Made by a program: the position numbers and the translations under genes. Below, piece after piece: positions 19,607-27,752 of a stretch of DNA of 55,748 nucleotides (within the stretch, counting starts at the first letter, position 1; each line of letters begins with the position of its first letter). The stretch comes from Betaproteobacteria bacterium CG2_30_68_42 (GTDB lineage: Bacteria > Pseudomonadota > Gammaproteobacteria > Burkholderiales > Rhodocyclaceae), in assembly GCA_001872285.1 (NCBI GenBank), contig MNXU01000052.1, positions 1-55,748 on the forward strand, read 5' to 3'. A model generated the notes under the pieces. It ran no database searches, was not told where the DNA came from, and was given only the letters and a program-made list of their open reading frames with translations.

Positions 19607-19644
19607 CCCTGCATCCCGTTGGCCGATGGTCTATACAGGAGGTG

Positions 19645-19794
19645 CAGGACTCACGAAAGGAGGCAGCGTATCGCGAGCCAGTCCGAAGATTCCCTGACCT
19701 GAGACGGAACCTCAGGGTTCCGAAGCGCCGTCATGGCGCAAGCGCAGAAAGCGCAAACCGATGGCTCCGCGTGGCGGGGTCATCGGTTTTTTTT
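19645..19794 (+). ncRNA. Candidate structured leader or small RNA, family not recognised
   Basis: Plus-strand region between rnpB and the MFS gene. It holds a possible GGACT/AGTCC closing stem (19647-19651 with 19680-19684), a hairpin CCTGAG/CTCAGG (19698-19703 with 19711-19716), GCGCC/GGCGC (19725 to about 19740), and a final terminator hairpin at 19755-19794. No plus-strand gene precedes it. The terminator therefore either ends a small RNA or is a premature terminator (attenuator or riboswitch type) controlling the downstream transporter. It does not match any riboswitch class I can recall. Confidence 0.45.
19755..19794 (+). terminator. Strong intrinsic terminator before the MFS gene
   Basis: AAACCGATG (19755-19763) pairs with CATCGGTTT (19781-19789). 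The stem continues inward for seven more pairs, including two G-T, to a GTG loop at 19771-19773, followed by a run of eight T (19787-19794). The stem of about 16 pairs with a U-tract is oriented for plus-strand transcription. The opposite strand lacks a comparable T run. Confidence 0.8.
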
Positions 19795-19906
19795 CCGGGT
19801 TTCGGGCTTTTCTGTCCCCTGTCCCCTCGGCGATAATGGCCGCCCGACCGAGGGCCGCGCCACGAACCATCCTCCCCCATCCCGCGACACCCCGCTGGCC
19901 GAAGGC

Positions 19907-21193
19907 GTGCGCCCCATCGAGGTGTGGGCGTGGGCGATGTACGACTTCGCCAACTCCGGCTATACGACGGTCGTCATCACCGCCGTATTCAACGCCTACT
20001 TCGTCGCGGTCGTGGCGCAGCGCGCGCCCTGGGCGACGCTCTCCTGGACCGTCGCGCTCTCGCTCTCCTACGCGATGATCGTCGTGACCGCGCCGCTCGT
20101 CGGCGCAGTTGCCGACGCCCTCGCAGCGAAGAAGAAACTCCTCGCGCTCACGACCGCCGGCTGCGTGCTGTTCACCGCCCTGCTGTATTTCGCCGGTCCC
20201 GGCTCGCTGTGGCTGGCGGCTGCCTGCATCGTCGCCTCCAATTTCTTCTTCGGCAGCGGCGAGAACCTGATCGCCGCCTTCCTGCCCGAGCTCGCCGGCA
20301 GCCGGGCGATGGGACGGGTCTCGGGCTGGGGCTGGAGCCTGGGCTACCTCGGGGGCCTCGCCTCGCTCGGCGCATGCCTGTTGTGGATCGGCCGCGCCGA
20401 AGCGCAGGGACGCAGCGCGGCCGAGGCGGTCCCGGAAACCATGCTGCTGACAGCGGCGCTGTTCGCCGCCGCGAGCCTGCCGACCTTCGCCCTGCTGCGC
20501 GAGCGCGCGAAGCCGGCGCCGCAGGCGCGTGGCATCGGCCGCGCCGCATGGGTGCGACTCGCGGCGACCTTCCGTCATGCGCGGCGCTTCCGCGACCTCT
20601 CGCGCTTTCTCGCATGCAGCCTGTTCTACCAGGCCGGCATCCAGGCGGTGATCACGCTGGCGGCGATCTACGCGCAGGAGGCGATGCACTTCACGACCCG
20701 CGAGACCCTGCGGCTCGTGCTGGCCGTCAATGTCACCGCCGCGCTGGGGGCGTTCTCGTTCGGCTATGTGCAGGATCGCATCGGCCCTGTGCGCGCGATT
20801 GCGCTCACGCTGTGCGGCTGGATCGCGATGGTGCTCATCGCGGCGCTGGCGCGCGGACCGGCGGCGTTCTGGTTCGCGGCCAATCTCGCGGGGCTGTGCA
20901 TGGGCGCCTCGCAGTCGGGCGGGCGCGCCCTGGTGGGATTGCTCGCGCCGGCATCGAGACTCGGCGAGTTCTTCGGTCTGTGGGGGCTCGCGGTGAAGCT
21001 CGCCTCCATCCTCGGACCGCTCACCTACGGGCTCGCGACCTGGCTCTCGGGCGGCGATCATCGCCTGGCGATCCTCGTCACCGGGAGCTATTTCGTCATC
21101 GGGCTGGTGCTGCTCGGCGGGGTCGACATGGTGCGGGGCCGGCGCGCGGCGCTGCGCGCCGCGCGCGAGGATCGCCTCAGGCGCCGCCCTTGA
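19907..21193 (+). CDS. MFS transporter, UMF1 (Atg22-like) family
   Basis: About 428 residues, inner membrane, substrate unknown. The signature WAMYDFANSGYTTVVITAVF near the N-terminus is typical of the UMF1 family. Around twelve hydrophobic helices follow, with VVTAPLVGAVADALAAKKK as the loop 2-3 MFS motif. I choose GTG 19907, because the family begins about ten residues before WxxYDFANS. The longer frame from ATG 19733 would run straight through a strong terminator and a GGGTTTCGGG low-complexity stretch. Upstream of GTG the ribosome site is weak, so the start is uncertain. The 3' end overlaps the convergent kef-type gene by 17 bases. Confidence 0.8.
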   Translation: MRPIEVWAWAMYDFANSGYTTVVITAVFNAYFVAVVAQRAPWATLSWTVALSLSYAMIVVTAPLVGAVADALAAKKKLLALTTAGCVLFTALLYFAGPGSLWLAAACIVASNFFFGSGENLIAAFLPELAGSRAMGRVSGWGWSLGYLGGLASLGACLLWIGRAEAQGRSAAEAVPETMLLTAALFAAASLPTFALLRERAKPAPQARGIGRAAWVRLAATFRHARRFRDLSRFLACSLFYQAGIQAVITLAAIYAQEAMHFTTRETLRLVLAVNVTAALGAFSFGYVQDRIGPVRAIALTLCGWIAMVLIAALARGPAAFWFAANLAGLCMGASQSGGRALVGLLAPASRLGEFFGLWGLAVKLASILGPLTYGLATWLSGGDHRLAILVTGSYFVIGLVLLGGVDMVRGRRAALRAAREDRLRRRP

Positions 21194-23150
21194 GCAGCAG
21201 CGCCTCGGCCAGTGCCAGGCTCTCGGGCACGCCGAGCAGCACTACCACGTCTCCGGCCTCGAAGCGGGCATCGTCCGCGGGATGCATGGCGCGGATGTTT
21301 CGCCGGCGCAGCGCCGAGACCCGCGCACCGGTCACCCGCAGGTTCAGCTCCCCGATGCTGCGCCCGATGCCGAATGCGCCGGGCGCGAGCGTCACCGCGT
21401 GCAGGCGGGGTTCGCGCGCCTCGTCGAGCGCATCGGCGGCGTCGCTGATCCCCTGGAAATAGCCGCGCATGAGCTCGTAGCGCTGTCCGCGGATCTCGCG
21501 GATGCGTCGGAACACGCGTGCGAACGGCACACCGAGCAGCACCAGGGCGTGCGAGGCGAGCATGACGCTGGTCTCGAAGGTCTCGGGCACCACCTCGACC
21601 GCTCCGCCGCCGGTGAGCCGCTCCATGTCCTTCTCGTCGGAGGCCCGCACCACCGTGGGAAGCCCGGGGCGAAGCTGCGCGAGGCGGTGCATCACGCGCA
21701 GCGCCGAGTCGGTGTTGGCATAGGAGATCACCACGACGGCGGCGCGCATCACCCCCGCGGCCAACAGCGTCTCCCGCCGGGCGGCATCGCCATAGACCAC
21801 GGTATCGCCCGCGGCGGCCGCCTCGCGCACGCGCTCCGGATCGAGGTCGAGGGCGACGTAGGGCACCGATTCCTGCTCCAGGAAGCGGGCGAGGTACTGG
21901 CCGCTGCGCCCGTAGCCGCAGATCAGCACATGGCCCTCGACGGCCATCGACTCGGCGGCGACGCGCGTGAGCTCCATCGAGCGCAGCAGCCATTCCGAGG
22001 GCGCCAGCCGCAGGGCGATGCGCTCGCTCGCCATCACGATCAGCGGCGCGATCAGCAGCGAGAGCACGAGCGCGGCCACCGTCACCTGCAGCGCCTCCGC
22101 GGGAAGCGTGCCCTCGCGCGCCTGCGCCAGCAGCACGAAGCCGAATTCGCCGCCGGCGGCGAGCCACAGTCCGGTGCGCAGCGCCGTGCCGGGGCTCGCC
22201 CCGAAGGCGCGCGAGAGCCCGGCCGCGATCGCGAGCTTGCCCGCCAGCAGCGCGACGAGAACCAGGAGCACGAGCGGCCAGTAACGGATCACGACCGCGA
22301 CATCGAGCAGCGTACCGACGGTGATGAAGAACAGGCCCATGAGCACGTCGCGGAACGGCTTGATGTCCTCCTCGACCTGATAGCGGTATTCCGTTTCCGA
22401 GATCAGCATCCCGGCCAGGAACGCGCCGAGCGCGAGCGAAAGTCCGGCCTGCTCGGTGATCCAGGCGAGCGAGAGCGTGATGAGCAGCACGTTGAGCATG
22501 AACAGTTCGGCGGAGCGGCGCCGGGCGACCAGTGCGAACCACGCGTGCATCAGCCGCTGGCCGAGGAACAGCACCAGCGCGAGCACGACCGCGGCCTTGA
22601 GCGCGGCCACGGCGAGCTTGATCGCCATCTCGCCGGCGTCCCCGGTGAGCGCCGGCGTGACGATGAGCAGTGGCACCACGGCGATGTCCTGCGCCAGCAG
22701 CACGCCGATGACCTGGCGCCCGTGCTTCGAATCGAGTTCGAGCCGCTCGCTCAGCAGCTTGGAAAGCAGCGCCGTCGAGGACATGGCGATCGCCCCGCCG
22801 AGCGTCACGCCGGCGCTCCACGGCAATCCGAACAGCATCGCGATCGGCACCGCCGCGAGGGTGGTGGCCAGCACCTGCGCGAGGCCCAGTCCGAGCACGA
22901 CGCGCTTCATGCTGAACAGGCGCGGGAGCGAGAATTCGAGCCCGATCGAGAACATCAGGAAGACCACGCCGAACTCCGCCAGATGCCGCGCGGACCCGGT
23001 CTCGCGCACCAGTCGCAGCGCATTCGGACCGACGAACGCGCCCACCAGCAGGTAGCCCAGCACCGGCGGCAGGTTGAGCGAGCGGAACGCCACCACCACC
23101 AGCACCGCGGCGGCGAGCAGCATCAGCACCAGCTCCAGGGTGTCGATCAT
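21177..23150 (-). CDS. Kef-type monovalent cation:proton antiporter with RCK domain
   Basis: 657 residues. Residues 1-385 form a CPA2 Na+/H+ exchanger domain with about 12-13 helices (LPPVLGYLLVGAFVGPNALRL, FGVVFLMFSIGLEFS, AIAMSSTALLSKLL, VLLAQDIAVVPLLI). A TrkA-N/RCK Rossmann domain follows from about 400 (VLICGYGRSGQYLARFLEQE, then DLDPERV). A TrkA-C domain lies at the C-terminus (LAPGAFGIGRSIGELNLR). This architecture is KefB/KefC/YbaL-like, potassium or proton exchange gated by a ligand at the RCK domain. No KefF/KefG partner is adjacent, so glutathione gating cannot be claimed. It is divergent from kdsD. Confidence 0.9.
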   Translation of the reverse strand: MIDTLELVLMLLAAAVLVVVAFRSLNLPPVLGYLLVGAFVGPNALRLVRETGSARHLAEFGVVFLMFSIGLEFSLPRLFSMKRVVLGLGLAQVLATTLAAVPIAMLFGLPWSAGVTLGGAIAMSSTALLSKLLSERLELDSKHGRQVIGVLLAQDIAVVPLLIVTPALTGDAGEMAIKLAVAALKAAVVLALVLFLGQRLMHAWFALVARRRSAELFMLNVLLITLSLAWITEQAGLSLALGAFLAGMLISETEYRYQVEEDIKPFRDVLMGLFFITVGTLLDVAVVIRYWPLVLLVLVALLAGKLAIAAGLSRAFGASPGTALRTGLWLAAGGEFGFVLLAQAREGTLPAEALQVTVAALVLSLLIAPLIVMASERIALRLAPSEWLLRSMELTRVAAESMAVEGHVLICGYGRSGQYLARFLEQESVPYVALDLDPERVREAAAAGDTVVYGDAARRETLLAAGVMRAAVVVISYANTDSALRVMHRLAQLRPGLPTVVRASDEKDMERLTGGGAVEVVPETFETSVMLASHALVLLGVPFARVFRRIREIRGQRYELMRGYFQGISDAADALDEAREPRLHAVTLAPGAFGIGRSIGELNLRVTGARVSALRRRNIRAMHPADDARFEAGDVVVLLGVPESLALAEALLLKGGA

Positions 23151-23164
23151 GGCGGCGGCCGGCA

Positions 23165-23203
23165 GCGGTCGAGTGTTATACTTTTCCGCCGAATATAAAC
23201 CCG
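23165..23203. promoter_or_regulatory. Possible divergent promoter region between the kef-type gene and kdsD
   Basis: This is the only AT-rich stretch of the 62-base divergent spacer. TATAAA at 23194-23199 could be a -10 for kdsD, and TATAAC on the minus strand near 23176-23181 a -10 for the antiporter. Neither has a convincing -35, so the call is weak. Confidence 0.35.
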
Positions 23204-23212
23204 TTGTCTGCG

Positions 23213-24196
23213 ATGAACCAAGTCCGCGGCTGCGCGAAGTCGCTCGAGCTGGCGCGGCGCGTGCTCAGGATCGAGGCCGAGGCGGTGAGCGCGCTCATCG
23301 CCCGGGTGGACGAGCGATTCCTCGCCGCAGTCGATTGCGTCCTCGGTTGCCGCGGCCGCGTGATCGTGAGCGGAATCGGCAAGTCCGGCCATATCGCGCG
23401 CAAGCTCGCCGCCACGTTGGCAAGCACCGGAACCCCCGCCTATTTCGTGCATGCCGCGGAGGCCAACCACGGCGACCTGGGGATGATCCAGCGCGAGGAC
23501 GTGCTGATCGCGCTGTCGTATTCCGGAGAAACCCAGGAGCTGCTCACCGTCGTGCCGATGATCAAGCGGCGCGGAGGCCGGCTCATCGCCCTCACCGGAA
23601 ACCCCGAATCGAGTCTCGCGCGCCTGGCCGACGTGCATCTCGACGCGCGCGTCGCGGAGGAGGCCTGCCCGCTCAACCTGGCCCCGACCGCCAGCACCAC
23701 CGCGGCGCTGGCGCTCGGCGACGCGCTCGCGGTCGCGCTGCTCGACGCGCGCGGCTTCGGCCCGGAGGATTTCGCGGCATCCCACCCAGGTGGTGCGCTC
23801 GGCAGGCGGCTCCTGACCCGGGTGCGCGACGTCATGCGGCAGGGGGACGCCATTCCCGCCGTGCCCGAGGATGCGACGCTCGCCGCGGCGCTGGTCGAGA
23901 TGACCCGCGCCGGCCTGGGCATGACGGCGGTCGTCACGGCGGAGCGCCGCGTCGCCGGCATCTACACCGACGGCGATCTGCGCCGCACTCTGGAGAAGGA
24001 CGGCGACCTGCGCCGGATCCGCATCGCCGATGTCATGACCTCCCATCCGCATGCGATCGGCCCCGAGCGGCTCGCGGTGGAAGCCGTCGAGCGGATGGAC
24101 AGCCTGCGGATCAACCAGCTTCTCGTGGTCGATGACGAAGGCATGCTCGTGGGTGCGCTCAACACCCATGACCTTCTCCAGGCGCGGGTGATCTGA
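23213..24196 (+). CDS. kdsD: D-arabinose 5-phosphate isomerase
   Basis: 327 residues from ATG 23213; a TTG at 23204 is an alternative. KdsD converts D-ribulose 5-phosphate to D-arabinose 5-phosphate, the first step to Kdo of the LPS inner core. The N-terminal SIS domain (about residues 35-180) shows IVSGIGKSGHIARKLAATLASTG, SYSGETQELL, and the catalytic His region FAASHPGGALGRRLL. Two CBS domains follow (MRQGDAIPAVPEDATL..., VMTSHPHAIGPERLAVEA). It is followed after 40 bases by lptC; the usual kdsC gene is missing between them. Confidence 0.94.
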   Translation: MNQVRGCAKSLELARRVLRIEAEAVSALIARVDERFLAAVDCVLGCRGRVIVSGIGKSGHIARKLAATLASTGTPAYFVHAAEANHGDLGMIQREDVLIALSYSGETQELLTVVPMIKRRGGRLIALTGNPESSLARLADVHLDARVAEEACPLNLAPTASTTAALALGDALAVALLDARGFGPEDFAASHPGGALGRRLLTRVRDVMRQGDAIPAVPEDATLAAALVEMTRAGLGMTAVVTAERRVAGIYTDGDLRRTLEKDGDLRRIRIADVMTSHPHAIGPERLAVEAVERMDSLRINQLLVVDDEGMLVGALNTHDLLQARVI

Positions 24197-24236
24197 TGGG
24201 GAACGCCGTTGCGCCCGAAGGCGGCTGCGAGCGGCG

Positions 24237-24809
24237 ATGAGGCTGCGCACCGACAGCCTGTTTCCGCTCGCGGTGCTGGCACTGCTCGCCGGGCTCACCT
24301 TCTGGCTGGAGCGGATCACGCGCGAGGAGCCACCCCGCAGCGATGGAAGGACGCGCCATGATCCGGACTTCATCGTCGATGGCTTCGACCTGCGCCAGTT
24401 CGGCGAGAGCGGCGGCCTGCACTACGCGCTGGTGGCACGCAGGATGGTACATTATCCCGACGACGCCACTACGGAGGCGAGTCAGCCCGCCCTTTCCTGG
24501 TTCGGCGCACCGGCGACCGCGCACCTGAGCGCCGACCGCGGCCGCATCGACGCCGACGGGACGCGGATCGTGCTGACCGACAACGTCGAGGCCCGGCGCG
24601 AGGCGACCGCGCGCACTCCCGCACTGCGGGTCATGACCAGTGAGCTGACGGTCCTGCCCGATACCGGGATGGCGGTGACGACGGCAGCGGTGCGAATCGT
24701 GCAGGGCGCCTCGGTGATCACCGGAACCGGGCTGGAAATGAACCGCGAGGAAGGTATCGTGAAACTGAAGGCCAACGTGCGCGCGACACTGGATCGACCC
24801 GGAAAATGA
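24237..24809 (+). CDS. lptC: LPS export ABC transporter periplasmic protein LptC
   Basis: 190 residues. LptC is a bitopic inner-membrane protein that passes lipopolysaccharide from LptB2FG to LptA. It has an N-terminal transmembrane helix (about residues 8-24, LFPLAVLALLAGLTFWLE). A beta-jellyroll domain follows, with the typical PDFIVDGFDLRQFGESG start, YPDDATTE and repeated strand pattern ending in VKLKANVRAT. The stop overlaps lptA by ATGA. Confidence 0.92.
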   Translation: MRLRTDSLFPLAVLALLAGLTFWLERITREEPPRSDGRTRHDPDFIVDGFDLRQFGESGGLHYALVARRMVHYPDDATTEASQPALSWFGAPATAHLSADRGRIDADGTRIVLTDNVEARREATARTPALRVMTSELTVLPDTGMAVTTAAVRIVQGASVITGTGLEMNREEGIVKLKANVRATLDRPGK

Positions 24810-25345
24810 CCCCCCTCGCCCGCCTTCTGGCCGCAGCCGCCTGCGCCGCGTCCCTGTCCGCGCACGCCGACCGCGCCGACCGGGAAAAGCCGATCGGGCT
24901 CGAAGCGGACCGCGTCACCATCGACGACAAGAAGAAGACCCACCTGTTCGAGGGTCACGTCCGGTTGAGCCAGGGCAGCCTCCTCATCCAGGCCGACCGG
25001 ATTCTCGTCACCCGGGATCCGGCGGGTTACCAGAAGGGGGTGGCGACTGGAGAGCCCGCCGCGTTCCGCGAGAAGCGCGAGGGCCGCGAGGACTTCATCG
25101 AGGGCCAGGCACGGCGCATCGAACACGACACGCGCAGCGGCCGCACCGAGTTCTTCGACCGCGCGCTGGTGAGAAGCGGCGGCGACGAGGTGCGCGGGAA
25201 TTACATCCGTTACGACTCCGCGACCGAAACCTATCTCGTCGATGGCGGTCGCAGCGGTCGCGCAGGCGACGGGCGGGTTCGCGCCATCATCCAGCCGCGC
25301 CGCGGGGATTCCCCGTCCGCGGCGCCCGATACGAGAAAGGAGTAG
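24806..25345 (+). CDS. lptA: LPS transport periplasmic protein LptA
   Basis: 179 residues. LptA forms the periplasmic bridge between LptC and the outer-membrane LptD. A signal peptide is clear (about residues 1-21, ending LSAHA before DRADRE). The OstA/jellyroll repeat runs [36 protein letters not shown] and [21 protein letters not shown]. The gene is coupled to lptC. The usual next gene, lptB, is absent here; an enoyl-CoA hydratase gene starts five bases downstream. Confidence 0.93.
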   Translation: MTPLARLLAAAACAASLSAHADRADREKPIGLEADRVTIDDKKKTHLFEGHVRLSQGSLLIQADRILVTRDPAGYQKGVATGEPAAFREKREGREDFIEGQARRIEHDTRSGRTEFFDRALVRSGGDEVRGNYIRYDSATETYLVDGGRSGRAGDGRVRAIIQPRRGDSPSAAPDTRKE

Positions 25346-25349
25346 CTCC

Positions 25350-26126
25350 ATGGCTTATGAAAACATCATTGCAGAGACGCGCGGCCGAGTCGGCCTGGTC
25401 ACCCTCAACCGGCCGAAACAGCTCAATGCGCTCAACGATGCGCTGATGGACGAACTGGGGCATGCGCTGTGCGCGTTCGAGGCCGACCCGAACGTGGGCG
25501 CCATGGTGCTGACCGGTTCCGAAAAGGCGTTCGCCGCCGGCGCCGACATCGCGGCCATGAAGGACTGCAATTTCATGGACGTCTACAAACCCGACTTCAT
25601 CACCCGCAACTGGGTGCGCGTCGCGGCCTGCCGCAAGCCGCTGATCGCGGCCGTGGCCGGGTATGCGCTCGGCGGAGGATGCGAACTGGCGATGATGTGC
25701 GACATCATCCTCGCCGCGGAGAGCGCCCAGTTCGGCCAGCCCGAGATCAAGCTGGGGATCCTTCCCGGCGCCGGCGGCACCCAACGCCTGACGCGGCTCG
25801 TCGGCAAGTCCAAGGCGATGGAGATGTGCCTCACCGGGCGGAACATGGATGCCCGCGAGGCGGAGAGCGCCGGCCTGGTCGCTCGCGTGGTGCCCGACGC
25901 CGAGCTGATCGAGGTCGCGCTCGCGACCGCCGAGAGGATCGCCGGGTTCTCGATGCCGGTCGCGATGATGATCAAGGAGTGCGTCAACCGCGCCTACGAA
26001 GGCTCGCTCGCGGAAGGCCTGCTGTTCGAGCGCCGCACTTTCCACGCCGCCTTCGCGCTGGCCGACCAGAAGGAAGGCATGGCGGCCTTCGTCGAGAAAC
26101 GCAAGCCGGAGTTCAAGAACCGCTGA
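25350..26126 (+). CDS. Enoyl-CoA hydratase (crotonase family)
   Basis: 258 residues from ATG 25350, preceded by an AAAGGAG ribosome site. Crotonases hydrate trans-2-enoyl-CoA in fatty-acid beta-oxidation. The oxyanion-hole segments [11 protein letters not shown] and [16 protein letters not shown] are present. Both expected glutamates are visible, one in GGGCELAM and one in [19 protein letters not shown]. This is the short-chain hydratase type (about 258 residues), and the paired glutamates favour hydratase over isomerase activity. Next to phaP it could supply 3-hydroxyacyl-CoA metabolism, which is inference. It is close to lptA but functionally unrelated. Confidence 0.92.
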   Translation: MAYENIIAETRGRVGLVTLNRPKQLNALNDALMDELGHALCAFEADPNVGAMVLTGSEKAFAAGADIAAMKDCNFMDVYKPDFITRNWVRVAACRKPLIAAVAGYALGGGCELAMMCDIILAAESAQFGQPEIKLGILPGAGGTQRLTRLVGKSKAMEMCLTGRNMDAREAESAGLVARVVPDAELIEVALATAERIAGFSMPVAMMIKECVNRAYEGSLAEGLLFERRTFHAAFALADQKEGMAAFVEKRKPEFKNR

Positions 26127-26214
26127 GCGCGCGCGCTCACGACGGCCGCATGTTGCGGCGCATAAAGCCGCGCGCGGCAATCGCCGCCATGGCATGCATT
26201 CATCTTGTTGTTTC

Positions 26215-26230
26215 TGAATGACTTCATTCA
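26215..26230. promoter_or_regulatory. Palindrome TGAATGA-CT-TCATTCA upstream of the phaP promoter
   Basis: Perfect seven-base arms with a two-base centre, ending 27 bases before the phaP -35. It is a plausible dimeric regulator site. The regulator is not known. Confidence 0.4.
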
Positions 26231-26257
26231 TCGTTGTGCATTGCGGCAAAAAAACGC

Positions 26258-26285
26258 TTGACTTCGGCTCCGGAGACCCTATAAT
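26258..26285 (+). promoter_or_regulatory. Strong sigma70-type promoter for phaP
   Basis: -35 TTGACT (26258-26263), 16-base spacer, perfect -10 TATAAT (26280-26285). Transcription should start near 26292, giving a leader of about 60 bases. Such strength fits phasins, which are among the most abundant proteins during polyhydroxyalkanoate storage. Confidence 0.85.
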
Positions 26286-26295
26286 CCGAATCGGT

Positions 26296-26308
26296 GGTGC
26301 AGTGCACC
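26296..26308. promoter_or_regulatory. Palindrome GGTGCA-G-TGCACC over the phaP transcription start
   Basis: Perfect six-base arms around a central G, just after the predicted start of transcription. A site here would block initiation. Phasin genes are commonly repressed by PhaR, whose sites are TGC/GCA-rich palindromes, so a PhaR operator is the obvious hypothesis. No phaR gene lies in the window. Confidence 0.45.
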
Positions 26309-26354
26309 ATGATGCCGCTCCCGACCGATCGAACCCTTTCTTGAGGACCTGACC

Positions 26355-26918
26355 ATGTACAAGTCTCCCGAACAGTTTGCTGCCACCAACAAGGCCAATG
26401 TAGAAGCGCTGCTCGCCGTCGCCAACGCCTCCTTCGCCGGTGCCGAGCGCCTTGCCGCACTCAACCTCAACAGCGCCCGCTCCTTCCTGGAAGAAGGCGT
26501 GTCCAACGTCAAGGCGCTGCTCGCCGCGAGGGACGTGCAGGATGCCGTCGCGCTGCAAACTGCGTTCGCCCAGCCCGTGATGGAGCGCGGCGTGGCTTAC
26601 GCGCGCAGCGTGTATGAGATCTCGGCCCAGACCCAGGAACAGCTCGCGAAGGTGTTCGAGTCGCAGTTCTCCGAGCTGAACCGCAATGTCGCGGTCGCGC
26701 TGGACCAGGCCGCCAAGTCCGCTCCCGCGGGCTCGGATGTCGCCGTTGCCGCGGTCAAGTCCGCGATCGCCGCCGCCAACTCCGCCTATGACAGCATGAG
26801 CAAGGCTGCCAAGCAGGTCGCGGAAATCACCGAGGCGAACGTCGCCGCCGCGACCAATGCCACCGTCAAGGCGGTGGGTGCGGCTGCCGCGGCGAAGCCG
26901 GCCAAGAAGGCCGCCTGA
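26355..26918 (+). CDS. phaP: Phasin, polyhydroxyalkanoate granule-associated protein
   Basis: 187 residues, nearly all alpha-helical by composition, with Ala-rich amphipathic heptads. It starts MYKSPEQFAATNKANVEALLAVAN, a typical betaproteobacterial phasin N-terminus. It contains the ARSVYEISAQTQEQLAKVFESQ block and ends in a lysine/alanine tail (AAAAKPAKKAA), which could bind DNA or the granule surface. Phasins coat polyhydroxybutyrate granules and control their size. It has its own strong promoter and is followed by a terminator, so it is monocistronic. Confidence 0.93.
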   Translation: MYKSPEQFAATNKANVEALLAVANASFAGAERLAALNLNSARSFLEEGVSNVKALLAARDVQDAVALQTAFAQPVMERGVAYARSVYEISAQTQEQLAKVFESQFSELNRNVAVALDQAAKSAPAGSDVAVAAVKSAIAAANSAYDSMSKAAKQVAEITEANVAAATNATVKAVGAAAAAKPAKKAA

Positions 26919-26941
26919 GCGGATCGCAGCGACCGCGTCCG

Positions 26942-26969
26942 AAACCCCGGCCTCGTGCCGGGGTTTTTT
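26942..26969. terminator. Bidirectional intrinsic terminator after phaP
   Basis: AAACCCCGGC (26942-26951) and GCCGGGGTTT (26957-26966) form a ten-pair stem with loop CTCGT, followed by six T on the plus strand (26964-26969). The minus strand has a shorter T run, so it may also serve the convergent cinA-like gene ending at 26973. Confidence 0.88.
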
Positions 26970-26972
26970 CGT

Positions 26973-27752
26973 CTACGCGCCCGGCGCCTGCGGCCGCGTG
27001 GCCGCAGCCGAGGGCTCCCAGTGCAGGCCTATCCGGTCGAGCTCGGCACGGATCTCCGCCATCGCAGCTTCGACCTGCCCCGCCTCGCCGCGCACGCCCA
27101 GCTCGACGTGCCGGCGCACGCGCTCGTCGCCGAACGAGGGCAGGCTGAAGACCCGCAGCCCTGCATGTTCGCGTTCGATGCGCTGCATGAGTTCCATCAG
27201 CGCGCTCTCCCAGACCTCATAGACCACCACGGCGGCTTCCGCGCGGGGGCGCTCCGGACGCAGTCCTGCGTAATGGGTGTCCAGTACCCACTCCGCCATC
27301 GGCCACGCCATCTCCGGAAACCCGGGGACGAAGTGATGATCGCCGACCGAGAAGCCCGGGATGCGGTTGTACGGGTTGGGGATGATGCGCGCGCCGCGCG
27401 GAAACTCGCCCATCGCGAGCCGCTGCCGCGTGACCTCGGCGCCGAAGCGCCCCTCGATCTCCCGTTTCGCGTCCGCATGCAGTTCGAGCGGCACACCGAG
27501 CGCCGCGGCGGCCGCCTGCCGGGTGTGATCGTCCGGAGTGTTGCCGATCCCGCCGAAGCTGAACACCAGATCGCCGGAGGCGAAGCTGGTCCGGAAGAAT
27601 GCGGTGAGCCGCGCCCGGTCGTCGCCCAGGTAGGCGCACCAGGAGAGCGCGAGCCCGCGGTTGCGCAACAGCTCGATCAGCTTGGCGAAATGCCGGTCCT
27701 GGCGCCTGCCGGAGAGAATCTCGTCGCCGATGATGACCGCCCCGATGTTCAT
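26973..27752 (-). CDS. MoaB/CinA N-terminal-like molybdopterin-binding domain protein
   Basis: 259 residues. It corresponds to the N-terminal (MoCF-fold) half of CinA, with no C-terminal nicotinamide-nucleotide deamidase half. It begins MNIGAVIIGDEILSGRRQD, a typical family start, with FSFGGIGNTPDDHTRQAAA and VPGFPEMAWPMAEWVL. In CinA this domain acts as ADP-ribose pyrophosphatase (COG1058). Here a phosphatase or nucleotide-binding role is inferred only. In FSFGGIGNTPDD an Ile-Gly replaces the Leu-Gly or Val-Gly of better known members. Its ATG overlaps the stop of the EI24 gene (ATGA), so the two are coexpressed. Confidence 0.85.
   Translation of the reverse strand: MNIGAVIIGDEILSGRRQDRHFAKLIELLRNRGLALSWCAYLGDDRARLTAFFRTSFASGDLVFSFGGIGNTPDDHTRQAAAAALGVPLELHADAKREIEGRFGAEVTRQRLAMGEFPRGARIIPNPYNRIPGFSVGDHHFVPGFPEMAWPMAEWVLDTHYAGLRPERPRAEAAVVVYEVWESALMELMQRIEREHAGLRVFSLPSFGDERVRRHVELGVRGEAGQVEAAMAEIRAELDRIGLHWEPSAAATRPQAPGA

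Noticed and set aside
19698-19716. Guanidine-II (mini-ykkC) riboswitch, because of CCTGAG-ACGG-like sequence.
   Set aside because: The loop is seven bases (ACGGAAC), not a paired set of ACGR tetraloops, and there is only one such hairpin.
19733-19906. N-terminal extension of the MFS gene from ATG 19733.
   Set aside because: It crosses a strong intrinsic terminator and a low-complexity spacer, and the family starts about ten residues before WxxYDFANS.
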